Part shown: positions 16,175 to 26,072 of the stretch, one piece after another
Layout: each line of letters begins with the position of its first letter
How positions within the stretch are numbered: position 1 is the first letter of the stretch
Assembly (NCBI GenBank): GCA_017307375.1
Contig: JAFKFH010000005.1
Location: 1 to 64,000, forward strand
From: Alphaproteobacteria bacterium
GTDB taxonomy: Bacteria > Pseudomonadota > Alphaproteobacteria > Ferrovibrionales > Ferrovibrionaceae
DNA length: 64,000 nucleotides
Direction: 5' to 3'
The notes under the pieces: generated by a model
Seen by the model: only the letters and a program-made list of their open reading frames with translations
Told to the model about the DNA's origin: nothing
Databases searched by the model: none
Translations under genes and position numbers: made by a program

Positions 16175-19100
16175 TATTTGTCGCCGCCGACCGGCTTCGG
16201 CATGTTGTCGGGCACGGTTTCCGCCGGAGCCGTCGACGGCTCGAAGATCTGGCGCAGGAAACCCGGCGTCAGGATGGTCAGCGGGTTGACCGAGATCGCC
16301 GGCTTGTCCATCGGCCCCTTGGCACTGAAGCTGATGGCGACGAGACCGCCGGAATCGGTGCCGACCAGCAATGGCCCGATCAGCGGGATCGCACCGAGAA
16401 AACGGTTCAGCATCGTCGCCGGGGCGACCGTTCCGCGCAGATCGACCTGACGGGCGGCCGTGTCGATCACGCCGTCGGCCCGAATCCCCAGCGCCGGGCC
16501 GAAAGCGCGCGCCTGCTTGAGCGTGACGCGCCCGCGCGCGATCTCCATCGGCAGTTCCGCCTTGGCGAAGAACACCCCTTCGCCGCGCAGCGTGTCGCTG
16601 ATGCCGGTGAACGACGCCAGCGTAAGGATCTGGGCCAGGCCGATATTGCCCTGAATGCGGAAATTCTCCAGCTGGGCATCGACATCGGCCGGCGCACGCG
16701 GGTCGGTATTGCTGTTGATGCGGCCGGTGACACGCAGATGCCCGCCCCTGATATCCTCGAAACCGAGATAGTGGACGATCGGCTCGGCATTGTCGGCGAC
16801 GATGCTGAGGCTGCGGCCATTTCCCTCGGGCACGAGACGCATGTCGATGCCGCCGCCGCCCTGCTGGCGGGCATCGAATTCCACCCGCATGGCGACGCCG
16901 TGCCGGCGCTCGTACCGGGCGGAAACCTCGGTCACCGAGGTCGTCTCGGACAGCCGTGCCTTGTCGAAGCGCGCCGTGACGGTCATGTCCGGCGGCGGCT
17001 TTTCCTGTATCGCCTCGGCCGCGGTCGCGGACGCGGCGTTCGAGCTGCCGACCAGCGCATCTTCGAGAAAGGGACGCAGATCGATATTCCGGCCCCGCAG
17101 GTTCAGCGTACTCGCCCCGTCCGCTGCCCGCACGATGCGGGCGCTGATGTCGCTTTCCCCCCAGGCGAGGCGCTGCAGATCGCCGGTAAAGCCCCCGGCG
17201 CGGTGGAACACGGCGCTGCCGTGGGCGCGCAGGTCATCGGCGTCGACGGTGATGGGGTCGAGGCGGATATCGCCGGTCTTCGGCACGTCGATCGCAACGA
17301 CCGCCCGCCCCGGCTTGCCCGCCGCCTTGCGCCACTTGAGCTCGTCGACCAGCACCGCGGCGCGGCCGAGATCGAGCGCCAGCCCGAACTTGAGGTCACC
17401 GCCGCGCAATTCCTCGATCGTCAGATCGGCACCGACCAGTCCGGCGACATATTCCGGCAGGTCGTAGCCGAGCGCCTGCCGGCCGGTGGCATCGATGTCG
17501 CCGCGGGCCCGCACCTTGGCCTGGACGGGCTTGCGGGGATCGAATTCCTGCCGCCAGGACACGTTCATCGGCACGCCGGCGATCGTCGCGTTGCCGCCGA
17601 GGTCGAGACCCGAGTTGTCGACGGTGAGGACCAGCACGCCGTCACGGGCGGTATAGCGATCGAGCAGTCCGGTCATCGCCAGATTGCGAATATCGGCGGT
17701 GGCGCCGACCTTGACGTCGTCGGCCTTCAATGTCTTTTCCAGCGGAAAGACCAGCTTGGTCCGCACCGTGGCGCTGCCCGACGTCGCGTCCGGCTTGATG
17801 CCGAAACGGCTGACGAAGCCGAGCGGCTTGGAATCGACCAGCCGCAGCACCTCGCGGACACCGCCGGCCGCCATGAACGAGATATCGGCGGCCTGGTCCT
17901 TCTTGTTCAGGCCGTCGAGCAGCACGTCGCCGTTGGAAAGCTGCAGCCCGCCGGCCTGCCCCGAGGCAACGGCGAAGCGGATGTTCTGGGGCGTGAGCCG
18001 CGCGGTCCCGGTGACGCCGGTCAGGCGCGGCATCGGCTTGAGATAGTCGATGCCCAGCCCGGCATAGTCGAAGTCGAGCGTGAAGGCCTCGGGCTTCAGC
18101 TCGCCGCTGCGCATCTCCTGGGGCGTGATGTTGACGACGGCCTTGGCGCTGCCGACCCCACCGTCGCGGATGTTGGTGAAGATCCAGTCACGCGCATCCG
18201 GCGCCAGCGCGATCGGCCACAGCTGGCGCAGCTGCTCGAAGGGCAGGTCGGTCAACGTCGCCTGCGCCTGGATCCCGAAAGCGTCGGGCTCGCGGTCGAT
18301 CGTGGCCCGGGCGTTGAACGCCACCCGGTCGGTCTTCAGCGCCAGGCTGTCGATGACGATGCCATGGCCGGAATCGACCAGCGCGCCCTTGATCGCCAGC
18401 GACGTCACCCTGACCGGGGCAGGCAGCAGCTTGGGCAAGGCAATCTCGCCCTTGTCGCCGGTCAGGTTGAAGGCGACGTCGGACAAGCGGTTCTGATCGA
18501 TCAGGATCGCGACGTTGACTTCGCCCGACAGCGGCAGGTTGACGCCGGCGAGTTCGTGCAGACGCGGCAGGCGTTCGGCGAAAGGCGCGGGGTCGAGACC
18601 GGCGAAGCCGAAATTGAGCGCCAGCCGCTTGTCGTCGCGCCGGTATTCGGCTGCGGCTTTCAGCGCGGTGCGCCGGTCGGCACCGAAATCGAGGTTGATC
18701 TGCAGATCGCCGGTGACTCGGCCGACGTCGCGCCGCAGCAGCAGGCGCGAGTCGACGGCATGCCAGTTGCCGCCGGTCGGCTCGTCGCGCAGGGTCAGGG
18801 ACGATGCCTGGATACCGACGCGCGAGAGTTCGCTGATCGTCGAATCGGCGGGCGGATCGCTCAGCAGGGCCAGCGCACGGTCGAGCAACCGACCGGCAAG
18901 CGGTTCCTCGCCGGGCGGCGGCGGTCCTGCAGCGGCCTCGGCCGGATGGGTGAAATCGAGATTGATCTGGCCGTCGGCGTCGCGAACCAGGTCGAGCTCG
19001 ACGCCGAGCAGGTCGATCTCGCTGGGCGCCAGCCGGCCTTCCAGCAGCGCCTTGGGGCTGAACGAGACGGCCATCGCGGGAATCACCACCAGCGGCGCCC

Positions 19101-19365
19101 CACCCGATTCCTCGCTCAGTCGGGCATTGCGGACACGGACTTCGATCGGCCGGCCGAAACCGGCCCAGACCAATACGGTGTCGTCGACGGTGACATAAAC
19201 GCCGAATCCGGCGCGGTTGAGCGCGTCGGTCAGGTAAGGCGTCAGGAATGCGAGCGAGATCGGCCCCTCGCTGATCCGCCAGCCCAGGGTGACAAGAACG
19301 ATGGCCAGCGCGCCGATCAGGGTCGCCGCGGTACCGACCAGGAAGCGCGACGTGCGCAGAATCAC
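16174..19365 (-). CDS. YhdP/AsmA-like envelope protein (DUF3971)
   Basis: 1063 residues. One N-terminal membrane helix (about residues 7-29) anchors a very long periplasmic part rich in beta strands. The DUF3971-type central region and the AsmA-type C-terminal region (GFTGISDTLRGEGVFFAKAELPMEIARG..., read in parts) are those of YhdP-class proteins, which help carry phospholipids from inner to outer membrane. The C-terminal part ends with a short disordered tail. The gene stands alone between tyrS and glnE. Confidence 0.82.
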   Translation of the reverse strand: MILRTSRFLVGTAATLIGALAIVLVTLGWRISEGPISLAFLTPYLTDALNRAGFGVYVTVDDTVLVWAGFGRPIEVRVRNARLSEESGGAPLVVIPAMAVSFSPKALLEGRLAPSEIDLLGVELDLVRDADGQINLDFTHPAEAAAGPPPPGEEPLAGRLLDRALALLSDPPADSTISELSRVGIQASSLTLRDEPTGGNWHAVDSRLLLRRDVGRVTGDLQINLDFGADRRTALKAAAEYRRDDKRLALNFGFAGLDPAPFAERLPRLHELAGVNLPLSGEVNVAILIDQNRLSDVAFNLTGDKGEIALPKLLPAPVRVTSLAIKGALVDSGHGIVIDSLALKTDRVAFNARATIDREPDAFGIQAQATLTDLPFEQLRQLWPIALAPDARDWIFTNIRDGGVGSAKAVVNITPQEMRSGELKPEAFTLDFDYAGLGIDYLKPMPRLTGVTGTARLTPQNIRFAVASGQAGGLQLSNGDVLLDGLNKKDQAADISFMAAGGVREVLRLVDSKPLGFVSRFGIKPDATSGSATVRTKLVFPLEKTLKADDVKVGATADIRNLAMTGLLDRYTARDGVLVLTVDNSGLDLGGNATIAGVPMNVSWRQEFDPRKPVQAKVRARGDIDATGRQALGYDLPEYVAGLVGADLTIEELRGGDLKFGLALDLGRAAVLVDELKWRKAAGKPGRAVVAIDVPKTGDIRLDPITVDADDLRAHGSAVFHRAGGFTGDLQRLAWGESDISARIVRAADGASTLNLRGRNIDLRPFLEDALVGSSNAASATAAEAIQEKPPPDMTVTARFDKARLSETTSVTEVSARYERRHGVAMRVEFDARQQGGGGIDMRLVPEGNGRSLSIVADNAEPIVHYLGFEDIRGGHLRVTGRINSNTDPRAPADVDAQLENFRIQGNIGLAQILTLASFTGISDTLRGEGVFFAKAELPMEIARGRVTLKQARAFGPALGIRADGVIDTAARQVDLRGTVAPATMLNRFLGAIPLIGPLLVGTDSGGLVAISFSAKGPMDKPAISVNPLTILTPGFLRQIFEPSTAPAETVPDNMPKPVGGDK

Positions 19366-19458
19366 GACCGTCCACCTGTATCGACAACACGCGCGGCGCG
19401 GGCCGCTTGACGCTCAAACCGCATTTGCGCACTGTGCACGAAAGCCGGGGCCAAGGGA

Positions 19459-22374
19459 ATGAACGACGTCAACTTATTGAACCGCCTGCATGATCTGCCG
19501 CGGCCCTACGACGCCGAAGCCGTGGCCCGCGGCCTCGACCAGTGGCGCAGGACGCCCCAAGCCGCGCTCGCCAACGATCCCGCCGGGGAAAAGTTGCTGG
19601 CGGCGCTGTTCGGCAACAGCCCGTATCTATCCCAGATCGCGCTGGAGGACCCCGATTATCTGGCCGAGATAGTGGCGGAACCGCCGGAATCGAGCCTGGC
19701 GCGGCTGTTTGCCGCAACCCGGGCCGATGCGGCATCGGCGAGCCGAACCGCCGATCTTTTCCGGCCGTTCCGGCGCGCGAAGGCGCGCCTGGCCCTGCTG
19801 ACCGCCGTGGCCGATATCGGCGGGGCCTGGCCGTTGCAGGCGGTCACCGGTGCCCTTTCCGATTTCGCCGAACTGGTCCTGCAGCTCGGCGTCGCCCAGT
19901 TGCTGCGCGAGGCGGCTGCGGCCGGCGAGATCGAACTTCCCGACCCGGCGAACGATCCGGCCCGCGGTTCGGGCCTGGCGATCATCGCCATGGGCAAGCT
20001 CGGCGCGCGCGAGCTGAACTATTCGTCCGACATCGACCTGATGATCTTCTTCGATCAGGAGGTGACGCGCTATACCGGCCGCAAGACGGCTCGCGACTGC
20101 TTCATCCGGCTGGTCCAGCAACTCGTCCGGCTGATGCAGGAGCGGACCGGCGACGGCTACGTCTTCCGCACCGACCTGCGGCTGCGTCCCGATCCGGCAT
20201 CGACGCCGGTGGTGATCTCGATGGCCGCAGCCGAGCACTACTACGAAAGCCTGGGCCAGAACTGGGAACGGGCGGCGATGATCAAGGCGCGCTGCCTCGC
20301 CGGCGACATTCCGGCCGGCGAGGCCTTCCTGTCGCGCATCGGTCCGTTCATCTGGCGCAAGCATCTCGATTTCGCCGCGATCGAGGATATCCATTCGATC
20401 AAGCGCCAGATCCATACCCATCGCGGCCACGGCGCCGTCGCGGTCGCCGGCCACGACGTCAAGGTCGGGCGCGGGGGCATTCGCGAGATCGAGTTCTTTG
20501 CCCAGACCCAGCAACTGATCGCCGGCGGCCGCGACCGGCGGCTGCGGGTGGCGCCAACGCTGGCCGCGTTGCGCGCGCTGGCCGAGACCGACCGGATCGA
20601 CTGGTCCGTGGTCGACATCCTGACCGAGGCCTACGGCTTTCTGCGGCGGCTGGAACATCGCATCCAGATGGTCGCCGACGAGCAGACGCAGAAACTGCCC
20701 GAGGATGACGAAGGCCTTGCCCGTATCGCGGCCTTCATGGGGTACCCCGACCGTCCCGCCTTCGATGCCGCGGTGCGCGAGACCCTCGAAACGGTGCAGC
20801 GCCACTATGCCGTGCTGTTCGAACAGGCCCCGGCCCTGGACGGCGCAGCGGGCAGTCTGGTCTTCACCGGCACCGACGACGACCCCGACACGCTCGAAAC
20901 CCTGCGCGCCTACGGTTTTGCCGAACCGGCGAGCGTGGCCGCGACCATCCGCGGCTGGCATCACGGCCGCTACCGCGCGATGCGTTCGACGCGCGCCCGC
21001 GAATTGCTGACCAGCCTGACGCCGCGGCTGCTGACCGCGTTCTCGCGCACCGCCCATCCGGGCGACGCCTTCGGCCGCTTCGACGACTTCCTGGCGCATC
21101 TGCCGGCCGGCATCCAGCTGTTTTCACTGTTCTCGGCCCATCCGGAACTGCTCGACCTCGTCGCCGAGATCATGGGGACGGCACCGCGGCTGGCCGAGTA
21201 TCTCGCCCATGATCCGTCGCGCTTCGATGCGATGATCTCGGGCAATTTCTTCGCCCCGACCCCGCCGGCCGACGTGCTGGCCGCCGAACTCGACGAGATG
21301 CTGCGCCCCGCGCGCGATTTCCAGGATGTGCTGGACTGGTCGCGGCGCTGGGCCAACGACCACAAGCTGCGCATCGGCGTGGCGCTGCTGCGCGGCGCGA
21401 CCGACGGGTTTGCCGCCGGCGCCGCGATGGCCGACCTGGCCGAGGCGATCCTGCGCGTCCTTGCCCCGCTGGTCGAGGCGGAGGTTGCCAAGGTGCACGG
21501 CCGGATCCCCGGCGCCGGTTTCGCGGTCGTCGGGCTGGGCAGGCTGGGCAGCCGGGAGATGACCCTCGAATCCGATCTCGACCTTCTGTTCATCTATGAC
21601 GACGTCGAGCAGAGTTCGGACGGTCCGAAGCCGTTGTGGGTGAGCCAGTACTTCGCCAAGCTGGCCCAGCGGCTGATCGCCGCCCTCACCGCCCTGACCC
21701 CCGAGGGGCAGCTCTTCGAGGTCGACATGCGCCTGCGCCCGTCCGGCAATGCCGGCCCGGTGGCGGTCGGCCTGTCCGGTTTCGCGCAATATCAGCGCAC
21801 GGAAGCCTGGACCTGGGAACACATGGCGCTGACACGTGCGCGCGTCGTCGCTGGCCCGGCCGATCTGGCCGCGCGCATCGGCGACACCATACGGTCGGTG
21901 CTGACGAGGCCGCGTGACGCCGCCAAGCTGAAGACGGATGTCGCCGACATGCGCCTGCGCATCGCCGCGGCCAAGGGCGCGGCCAACCCGTGGGAGGTGA
22001 AGACCGCACGCGGCGGCCTGATCGACATCGAATTTGTCGCCCAGTACCTGCAGTTGCGGTTTGCCGCCGAGACGCCGGAAGTCCTGGACCAGAACACCGG
22101 CGCCGCCCTGCGCAAGCTGGCCGCCGCCGGCTGCCTCGATCCCGACACCGCCGCCGAGCTCGGCCAGGCCTATGGCTTCCTGGCCCACATGCTGGCGCTG
22201 ATGCGGCTGGTCCATTCCGCCAAGTTCGATCCGGACCAGGTTTCGCCCGGTCTGGCCCGCGCGCTTGCCCGGGCCGGACGGCTGCCTGATTTTGCGACGC
22301 TGTCCGCCGATCTGGCAGCCCGCGAAGCACGTACTGCAAAGCAGACCGACGCCCTTCTTGGCCTTTCATCATGA
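19459..22374 (+). CDS. glnE: Bifunctional glutamine synthetase adenylyltransferase/deadenylase
   Basis: 971 residues. Two nucleotidyltransferase domains are visible, each with its acidic motif: SSDIDLMIFFD in the N-terminal (deadenylylase) half and ESDLDLLFIYD in the C-terminal (adenylylase) half. Each is followed by a helical GlnD/PII-uridylyltransferase-associated region. The enzyme adds or removes AMP on glutamine synthetase under PII control to set nitrogen assimilation. Length is typical. RBS aaggga precedes the ATG. bcp follows after 9 bases. Confidence 0.95.
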   Translation: MNDVNLLNRLHDLPRPYDAEAVARGLDQWRRTPQAALANDPAGEKLLAALFGNSPYLSQIALEDPDYLAEIVAEPPESSLARLFAATRADAASASRTADLFRPFRRAKARLALLTAVADIGGAWPLQAVTGALSDFAELVLQLGVAQLLREAAAAGEIELPDPANDPARGSGLAIIAMGKLGARELNYSSDIDLMIFFDQEVTRYTGRKTARDCFIRLVQQLVRLMQERTGDGYVFRTDLRLRPDPASTPVVISMAAAEHYYESLGQNWERAAMIKARCLAGDIPAGEAFLSRIGPFIWRKHLDFAAIEDIHSIKRQIHTHRGHGAVAVAGHDVKVGRGGIREIEFFAQTQQLIAGGRDRRLRVAPTLAALRALAETDRIDWSVVDILTEAYGFLRRLEHRIQMVADEQTQKLPEDDEGLARIAAFMGYPDRPAFDAAVRETLETVQRHYAVLFEQAPALDGAAGSLVFTGTDDDPDTLETLRAYGFAEPASVAATIRGWHHGRYRAMRSTRARELLTSLTPRLLTAFSRTAHPGDAFGRFDDFLAHLPAGIQLFSLFSAHPELLDLVAEIMGTAPRLAEYLAHDPSRFDAMISGNFFAPTPPADVLAAELDEMLRPARDFQDVLDWSRRWANDHKLRIGVALLRGATDGFAAGAAMADLAEAILRVLAPLVEAEVAKVHGRIPGAGFAVVGLGRLGSREMTLESDLDLLFIYDDVEQSSDGPKPLWVSQYFAKLAQRLIAALTALTPEGQLFEVDMRLRPSGNAGPVAVGLSGFAQYQRTEAWTWEHMALTRARVVAGPADLAARIGDTIRSVLTRPRDAAKLKTDVADMRLRIAAAKGAANPWEVKTARGGLIDIEFVAQYLQLRFAAETPEVLDQNTGAALRKLAAAGCLDPDTAAELGQAYGFLAHMLALMRLVHSAKFDPDQVSPGLARALARAGRLPDFATLSADLAAREARTAKQTDALLGLSS

Positions 22375-22383
22375 GGACAGCCG

Positions 22384-22857
22384 ATGACCACGGATCTGCA
22401 ACCCGGTGACACTGCCCCGGCCTTCACCATGGCCACCGACGGCGGCGGCAAGGTTTCGTCCGCAAAGCTGAAGGGCAAGCCCGTCGTGCTCTACTTCTAT
22501 CCGAAGGACGACACGTCCGGCTGCACCCGCGAGGCGATCGACTTCACCGGCCTGCTGCCCGAGTTCGAGAAACTGGGCGCGATCGTCATCGGCTGCTCGC
22601 GCGACGGGGTGGCGGCCCACGACAAGTTCAAGAAGAAGCACGAGCTCGGCGTCGTGCTCGCGGCCGACGATGATGGCAAAGTGACCGAAGCCTACGGCGC
22701 CTGGGTAGAAAAGAGCATGTATGGGCGCAAGTATATGGGGATCGAGCGGTCGACCTTCCTGATCGACGGCAAGGGCAAGATCGCCAGAATCTGGCACAAG
22801 GTGAAAGTGCCGGGGCACGCGGCAGAGGTGCTGGCCGCGACGCGCGAGATTTGCTGA
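22384..22857 (+). CDS. bcp: Thioredoxin-dependent peroxiredoxin Bcp/PrxQ
   Basis: 157 residues with the thioredoxin fold and the peroxidatic motif PKDDTSGCTRE (C47). The resolving cysteine found five residues later in E. coli-type Bcp is replaced by isoleucine (I52). Other cysteines are C71 (IGCSRDG, where most Bcp have V) and C157, the last residue. The enzyme reduces hydroperoxides in the cytoplasm. Resolution must use C71, C157 or an external thiol. It follows glnE closely, and the pairing glnE-bcp-M23 peptidase is common in alphaproteobacteria. Confidence 0.92.
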   Translation: MTTDLQPGDTAPAFTMATDGGGKVSSAKLKGKPVVLYFYPKDDTSGCTREAIDFTGLLPEFEKLGAIVIGCSRDGVAAHDKFKKKHELGVVLAADDDGKVTEAYGAWVEKSMYGRKYMGIERSTFLIDGKGKIARIWHKVKVPGHAAEVLAATREIC

Positions 22858-23028
22858 CAGCAACAGTCAGGTCACTAAACAACTGTACTAAAAAGGCTTT
22901 TCGAAGAGTGACCGGCGGGTAACCGGATAGGCCGCAGTCCGTAAAAAAAGGATTAAATTCAGCAGTTGCCAAGCCCCCCGGTTTCGTGCGGAATCCCCGC
23001 GCCAAACCAGGGGGGGAGGCTTAAGGTC

Positions 23029-24678
23029 ATGCAACGCCAGTACTTTGGGCGCCGCCAATCCTGGCTCGCGCGTATCCTCGCCAGCCGCCAGCTCTTTCCC
23101 GAGCGTCAGATCATCATCCGCGCCAAGGGCGAGGTCAGCTATCTGTCGCTGTCGCGGTCCATGCAGGCCGGCGCCGCCGTCGCCGCCGTCGTGGCCGGGT
23201 TGTGGCTGGTCGCCGGCAGTGGCTACATGGTCTATTCGGCGATCGACCGGCAGTCGCGCGAACAGCGCCTGAACGACCTCATCAACGACAAGGACCGCAC
23301 GATCGGGGAATTGTTCGCGTCCTACGAGACCGTCGCCACCGAGTTGCAGAAGACCCGCGAGAATGCCGGCGGCCTGACCCGGGAGATGGAGGAGAAGGTC
23401 GACCGCATGCGCCAGCTGGCCAACCAGTTCGGCAAGCTGCGCCATGATTTCAGCCTGGCCCGCAACGAACTCGACCTGGTGGTGCGCGAGCGTGACCAGG
23501 CCAACCGCCTGCGCGACGAATATGCCGCGGAGACGGCGAAGATGCGCGAGGAGACGACGCGCGAAGTCGCCCGCCTCAAGCAGGACCAGACCACGACGGT
23601 GCAGCGCCTGCGCGAGGAGCAGACGGCAACGGTCGAGCGGATGAGCAAGGAGCACGCCGCGACGGTCGAGCGCATGGCCCGCGAGCGCGACGCGACCATC
23701 GCCGCGCTGAAGCAGGAGAATGCGGCCACCGTCGCCCGGCTGACCGAGAACAGCGCCGGTGCGGTCGCCAGGCTGCAGGACGAGAATATCGCCGCGCTGT
23801 CGCGCCAGCAGGCGGCCGATGCCGAGCGGCTGGCCAAGCTCGCCCGCGACCATGCCGCGGAACTGGCGCAGATGCAGGACGATCACGCCGCGACCGTCGA
23901 ATTGCTGCAGAGCCAGGTGGCGCAGAGCCAGAAAAGCCAGCGCGACATGCTGGCCCGCCTGCAGGAGCGGGCCGTGCAGTCGATCACCGGCCTGGAAAAG
24001 GCGATCAAGCTGACCGGCATCGACCCGAGCGATCTGCTGCAGCAGGCCGGCGCCCAGATCACCGGCGGGCAGCCGGGTCTCAACCCGGCCGGCGGCCAGG
24101 GTGGCCCGTTCATCCCGTTGTCCAAGATTAAGCCGCGCGACACGAAGAACGAGACGGTCGAGCAGATGGCCGCCCGCCTCGAGGCCGCGATGACCCGCTG
24201 GGGCGGGCTGCAGGCGCTGCTGGCCCGGCTGCCGGTGGCCAAGCCGGTGGAGAATGTTTCGCTGTCGTCGGGCTTCGGCCGCCGCGTCGATCCGATCACC
24301 CGCCAGGCCGCTTTCCATTCGGGCCTGGATTTCCAGGGATCGGCGAACACCCCGATCATGGCGACCGCGCCGGGCGTGGTGACGATCGGCGGGCGCGACG
24401 GCGCCTACGGCATCACCGTCGAGATCGACCACGGCTACGGCTTCAAGTCGCGCTATAGCCATTTGCGTCAGGCGCTGGTAGAGGAAGGGCAGACGATCTC
24501 GGCCGGTCAGCGCATCGGGTTGATGGGCGCCACCGGGCGGGCGACGGGCGTGCATCTGCATTACGAAGTGCTGTTCAACGACGAACCGCTGAACCCCGCC
24601 AATTTCCTCGAAGCAGGCAATCATGTTCTCAAGCTCGAAGAGGCCGAAGGGCCCCAGCGTAAAGCCAAGAAAAAATAG
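23029..24678 (+). CDS. M23 family zinc endopeptidase with membrane anchor and coiled coil
   Basis: 549 residues from ATG 23029; a longer in-frame start at 22966 lacks an RBS. One membrane helix (about 47-70) is followed by a long coiled coil (about 75-330) with alternating acidic, basic and alanine-rich heptads such as ATVERMSKEHAATVERMAR. The C-terminal LytM domain (about 420-525) keeps HSGLDF and HLHYE, the zinc ligands, so it should be an active peptidoglycan endopeptidase. It overlaps the bactofilin gene by 56 bases. Such pairs (for example LmdC and BacA) shape the cell wall. Confidence 0.9.
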   Translation: MQRQYFGRRQSWLARILASRQLFPERQIIIRAKGEVSYLSLSRSMQAGAAVAAVVAGLWLVAGSGYMVYSAIDRQSREQRLNDLINDKDRTIGELFASYETVATELQKTRENAGGLTREMEEKVDRMRQLANQFGKLRHDFSLARNELDLVVRERDQANRLRDEYAAETAKMREETTREVARLKQDQTTTVQRLREEQTATVERMSKEHAATVERMARERDATIAALKQENAATVARLTENSAGAVARLQDENIAALSRQQAADAERLAKLARDHAAELAQMQDDHAATVELLQSQVAQSQKSQRDMLARLQERAVQSITGLEKAIKLTGIDPSDLLQQAGAQITGGQPGLNPAGGQGGPFIPLSKIKPRDTKNETVEQMAARLEAAMTRWGGLQALLARLPVAKPVENVSLSSGFGRRVDPITRQAAFHSGLDFQGSANTPIMATAPGVVTIGGRDGAYGITVEIDHGYGFKSRYSHLRQALVEEGQTISAGQRIGLMGATGRATGVHLHYEVLFNDEPLNPANFLEAGNHVLKLEEAEGPQRKAKKK

Positions 24679-25060
24679 CGCGCCCCCTTCGATCATCAGT
24701 CTCGGGCTGACGGTTACCGGCAATCTCGTAACCGAAGGTGACATCCAGGTCGAAGGCGCCGTTACCGGCGACATCAGCGCCGGCCACGTCACGATCGGCG
24801 AAGGCGCGCGCATCGACGGCGATATCAGCGCCGACGAAATCCTGGTGATGGGCGAGGTCAACGGCCGGCTGAAGGCGCGGATCGTCGCGCTGACCGGCTC
24901 GGCCCGCATCAATGGCGACGTCATCCATACCACGCTATCGGTCGATTCCGGTGCCCGGGTCAACGGCATGGTCCGCCATCTCGAGGACCCGCATGCCCAG
25001 GCCGACCAGCCCGGGCTGTTCGAGGCCGGCGTGACCCAGCTGCGCGCCGCCGGCGCCTGA
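24623..25060 (+). CDS. Bactofilin cytoskeletal protein
   Basis: 145 residues. The core (about 25-120) is a right-handed beta-helix of short glycine-rich repeats (VEGAVTGDISAGHVTIGEGARIDGDIS, read in parts), the bactofilin fold, flanked by a basic N-terminal tail that may bind membrane and a disordered C-tail. It polymerises without nucleotide and localises partner enzymes. Its start lies inside the 3' end of the M23 peptidase gene, in another frame, so the two products are made together. Confidence 0.92.
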   Translation: MFSSSKRPKGPSVKPRKNSAPPSIISLGLTVTGNLVTEGDIQVEGAVTGDISAGHVTIGEGARIDGDISADEILVMGEVNGRLKARIVALTGSARINGDVIHTTLSVDSGARVNGMVRHLEDPHAQADQPGLFEAGVTQLRAAGA

Positions 25061-25105
25061 CCGGCAAACTGGCGGCGGCCGGCGAACCCGGCTAGGAAAG
25101 GCGGC

Positions 25106-26011
25106 ATGGACATCCTCGTCGGTCTTGCCGCCGTGATCGTTGCCCTCGACGGCGACCGCCCGCTGGTTCGACTGGCGCGCAGCGACGGCACCTTGCCGCC
25201 TGCCCTGCCGTTCGGGCCGCTCGACCCCGTGCGGCACCGGACCCTCGATTCCGGCCTGCGCGCCTGGGTCGAGGAGCAGACGGGCCTGACCCTCGGCTAT
25301 GTCGAGCAGCTCTACACTTTCGGCGACAAGGGCCGTGACCCGCGCGAGCGGCAGGGCGGCCCCCGCGTGCTGTCGATTGCCTATCTCGCCCTGACCCGTG
25401 CAGCCGAGGCGGCCGACCGCGACTGGCACGACTGGTACGATTTCTTCCCGTGGGAAGACCGTCGCGCCGGCCGCCACGCGTTGCTCGACCAGGTGATCCT
25501 GCCGGGGTTGGCGCAATGGGCGGCGGCGGGCGGCGCCGAAGGCGAGCGCCGACGGCAGCGCATCGAGCTGGCGTTCGGCACCGGCGATGCCGCCTGGGAC
25601 GGCGAAAAGGTGCTGGAACGCTACGAACTGCTCTATGAAGCTGCGCTGGTCGCCGAGGCCGCGCCGCAGGCCGCGCTGGCCGGGCGCGCCATGCGCCTCG
25701 ACCATCGCCGGATCCTGGCGACGGCGATCGGCCGGCTGCGCGCCAAGATTCGCTACCGCCCGGTCGTGTTCGAGCTGATGTCCGAGCATTTCACGTTGCT
25801 GCAGTTGCAGCGCGCGGTCGAGGCGCTGGGCGGCGAGCGGCTGCACAAGCAGAACTTCCGGCGCCTCGTCGAGCAGACCGGTCTGGTCGAAGGGACCGGG
25901 CGTCGCGAAAGCCAGACCGGCGGCCGCCCGGCCGAGCAATTCCGCTTTCGCCGCGACGTCCTGCTCGAGCGCCCCGCCCCCGGTGTTGCCCCGCGGCCGC
26001 GGCGCGGCTGA
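25106..26011 (+). CDS. nrtR: NrtR-type Nudix-related transcriptional regulator of NAD synthesis
   Basis: 301 residues. The N-terminal half has a Nudix-like fold but I see no intact Nudix box (GX5EX7REUXEEXGU); the corresponding region reads LDSGLRAWVEEQTGLTL. The C-terminal part (about 205-285: AIGRLRAKIRYRPVVFELMS and FTLLQLQRAVEALGG) is the winged helix of NrtR proteins. These sense ADP-ribose or related NAD breakdown products and repress NAD genes. It sits 114 bases upstream of nadABC in the same direction, which supports the role. Confidence 0.85.
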   Translation: MDILVGLAAVIVALDGDRPLVRLARSDGTLPPALPFGPLDPVRHRTLDSGLRAWVEEQTGLTLGYVEQLYTFGDKGRDPRERQGGPRVLSIAYLALTRAAEAADRDWHDWYDFFPWEDRRAGRHALLDQVILPGLAQWAAAGGAEGERRRQRIELAFGTGDAAWDGEKVLERYELLYEAALVAEAAPQAALAGRAMRLDHRRILATAIGRLRAKIRYRPVVFELMSEHFTLLQLQRAVEALGGERLHKQNFRRLVEQTGLVEGTGRRESQTGGRPAEQFRFRRDVLLERPAPGVAPRPRRG

Positions 26012-26020
26012 GATTCTTGC

Positions 26021-26062
26021 TTGACGATCCATTATGCTCATATTTAGCATTATATATGCTCA
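26021..26062 (+). promoter_or_regulatory. nadA promoter with candidate NrtR operator
   Basis: TTGACG (26021-26026) and TAGCAT (26045-26050) with an 18-base spacer form a likely promoter. A dyad atgct (26034-26038) ... agcat (26046-26050) overlaps the -10. The heptamer atgctca occurs at 26034-26040 and 26056-26062, and again at 26106-26112 next to the RBS. These repeats in an A+T-rich island are good candidates for NrtR binding. Confidence 0.6.
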
Positions 26063-26072
26063 ATCAGACCAT

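Noticed and set aside
16738-19410. 890-codon open frame on the plus strand opposite the AsmA-like gene
   Set aside because: Shadow frame. The minus-strand protein has a membrane anchor and known domains, and the plus frame has no recognisable domain or RBS.
23540-23900. Repeat array in the middle of the M23 peptidase gene
   Set aside because: The repetition is at the protein level (coiled-coil heptads) in a continuous reading frame; there are no uniform DNA repeats with spacers as in CRISPR.
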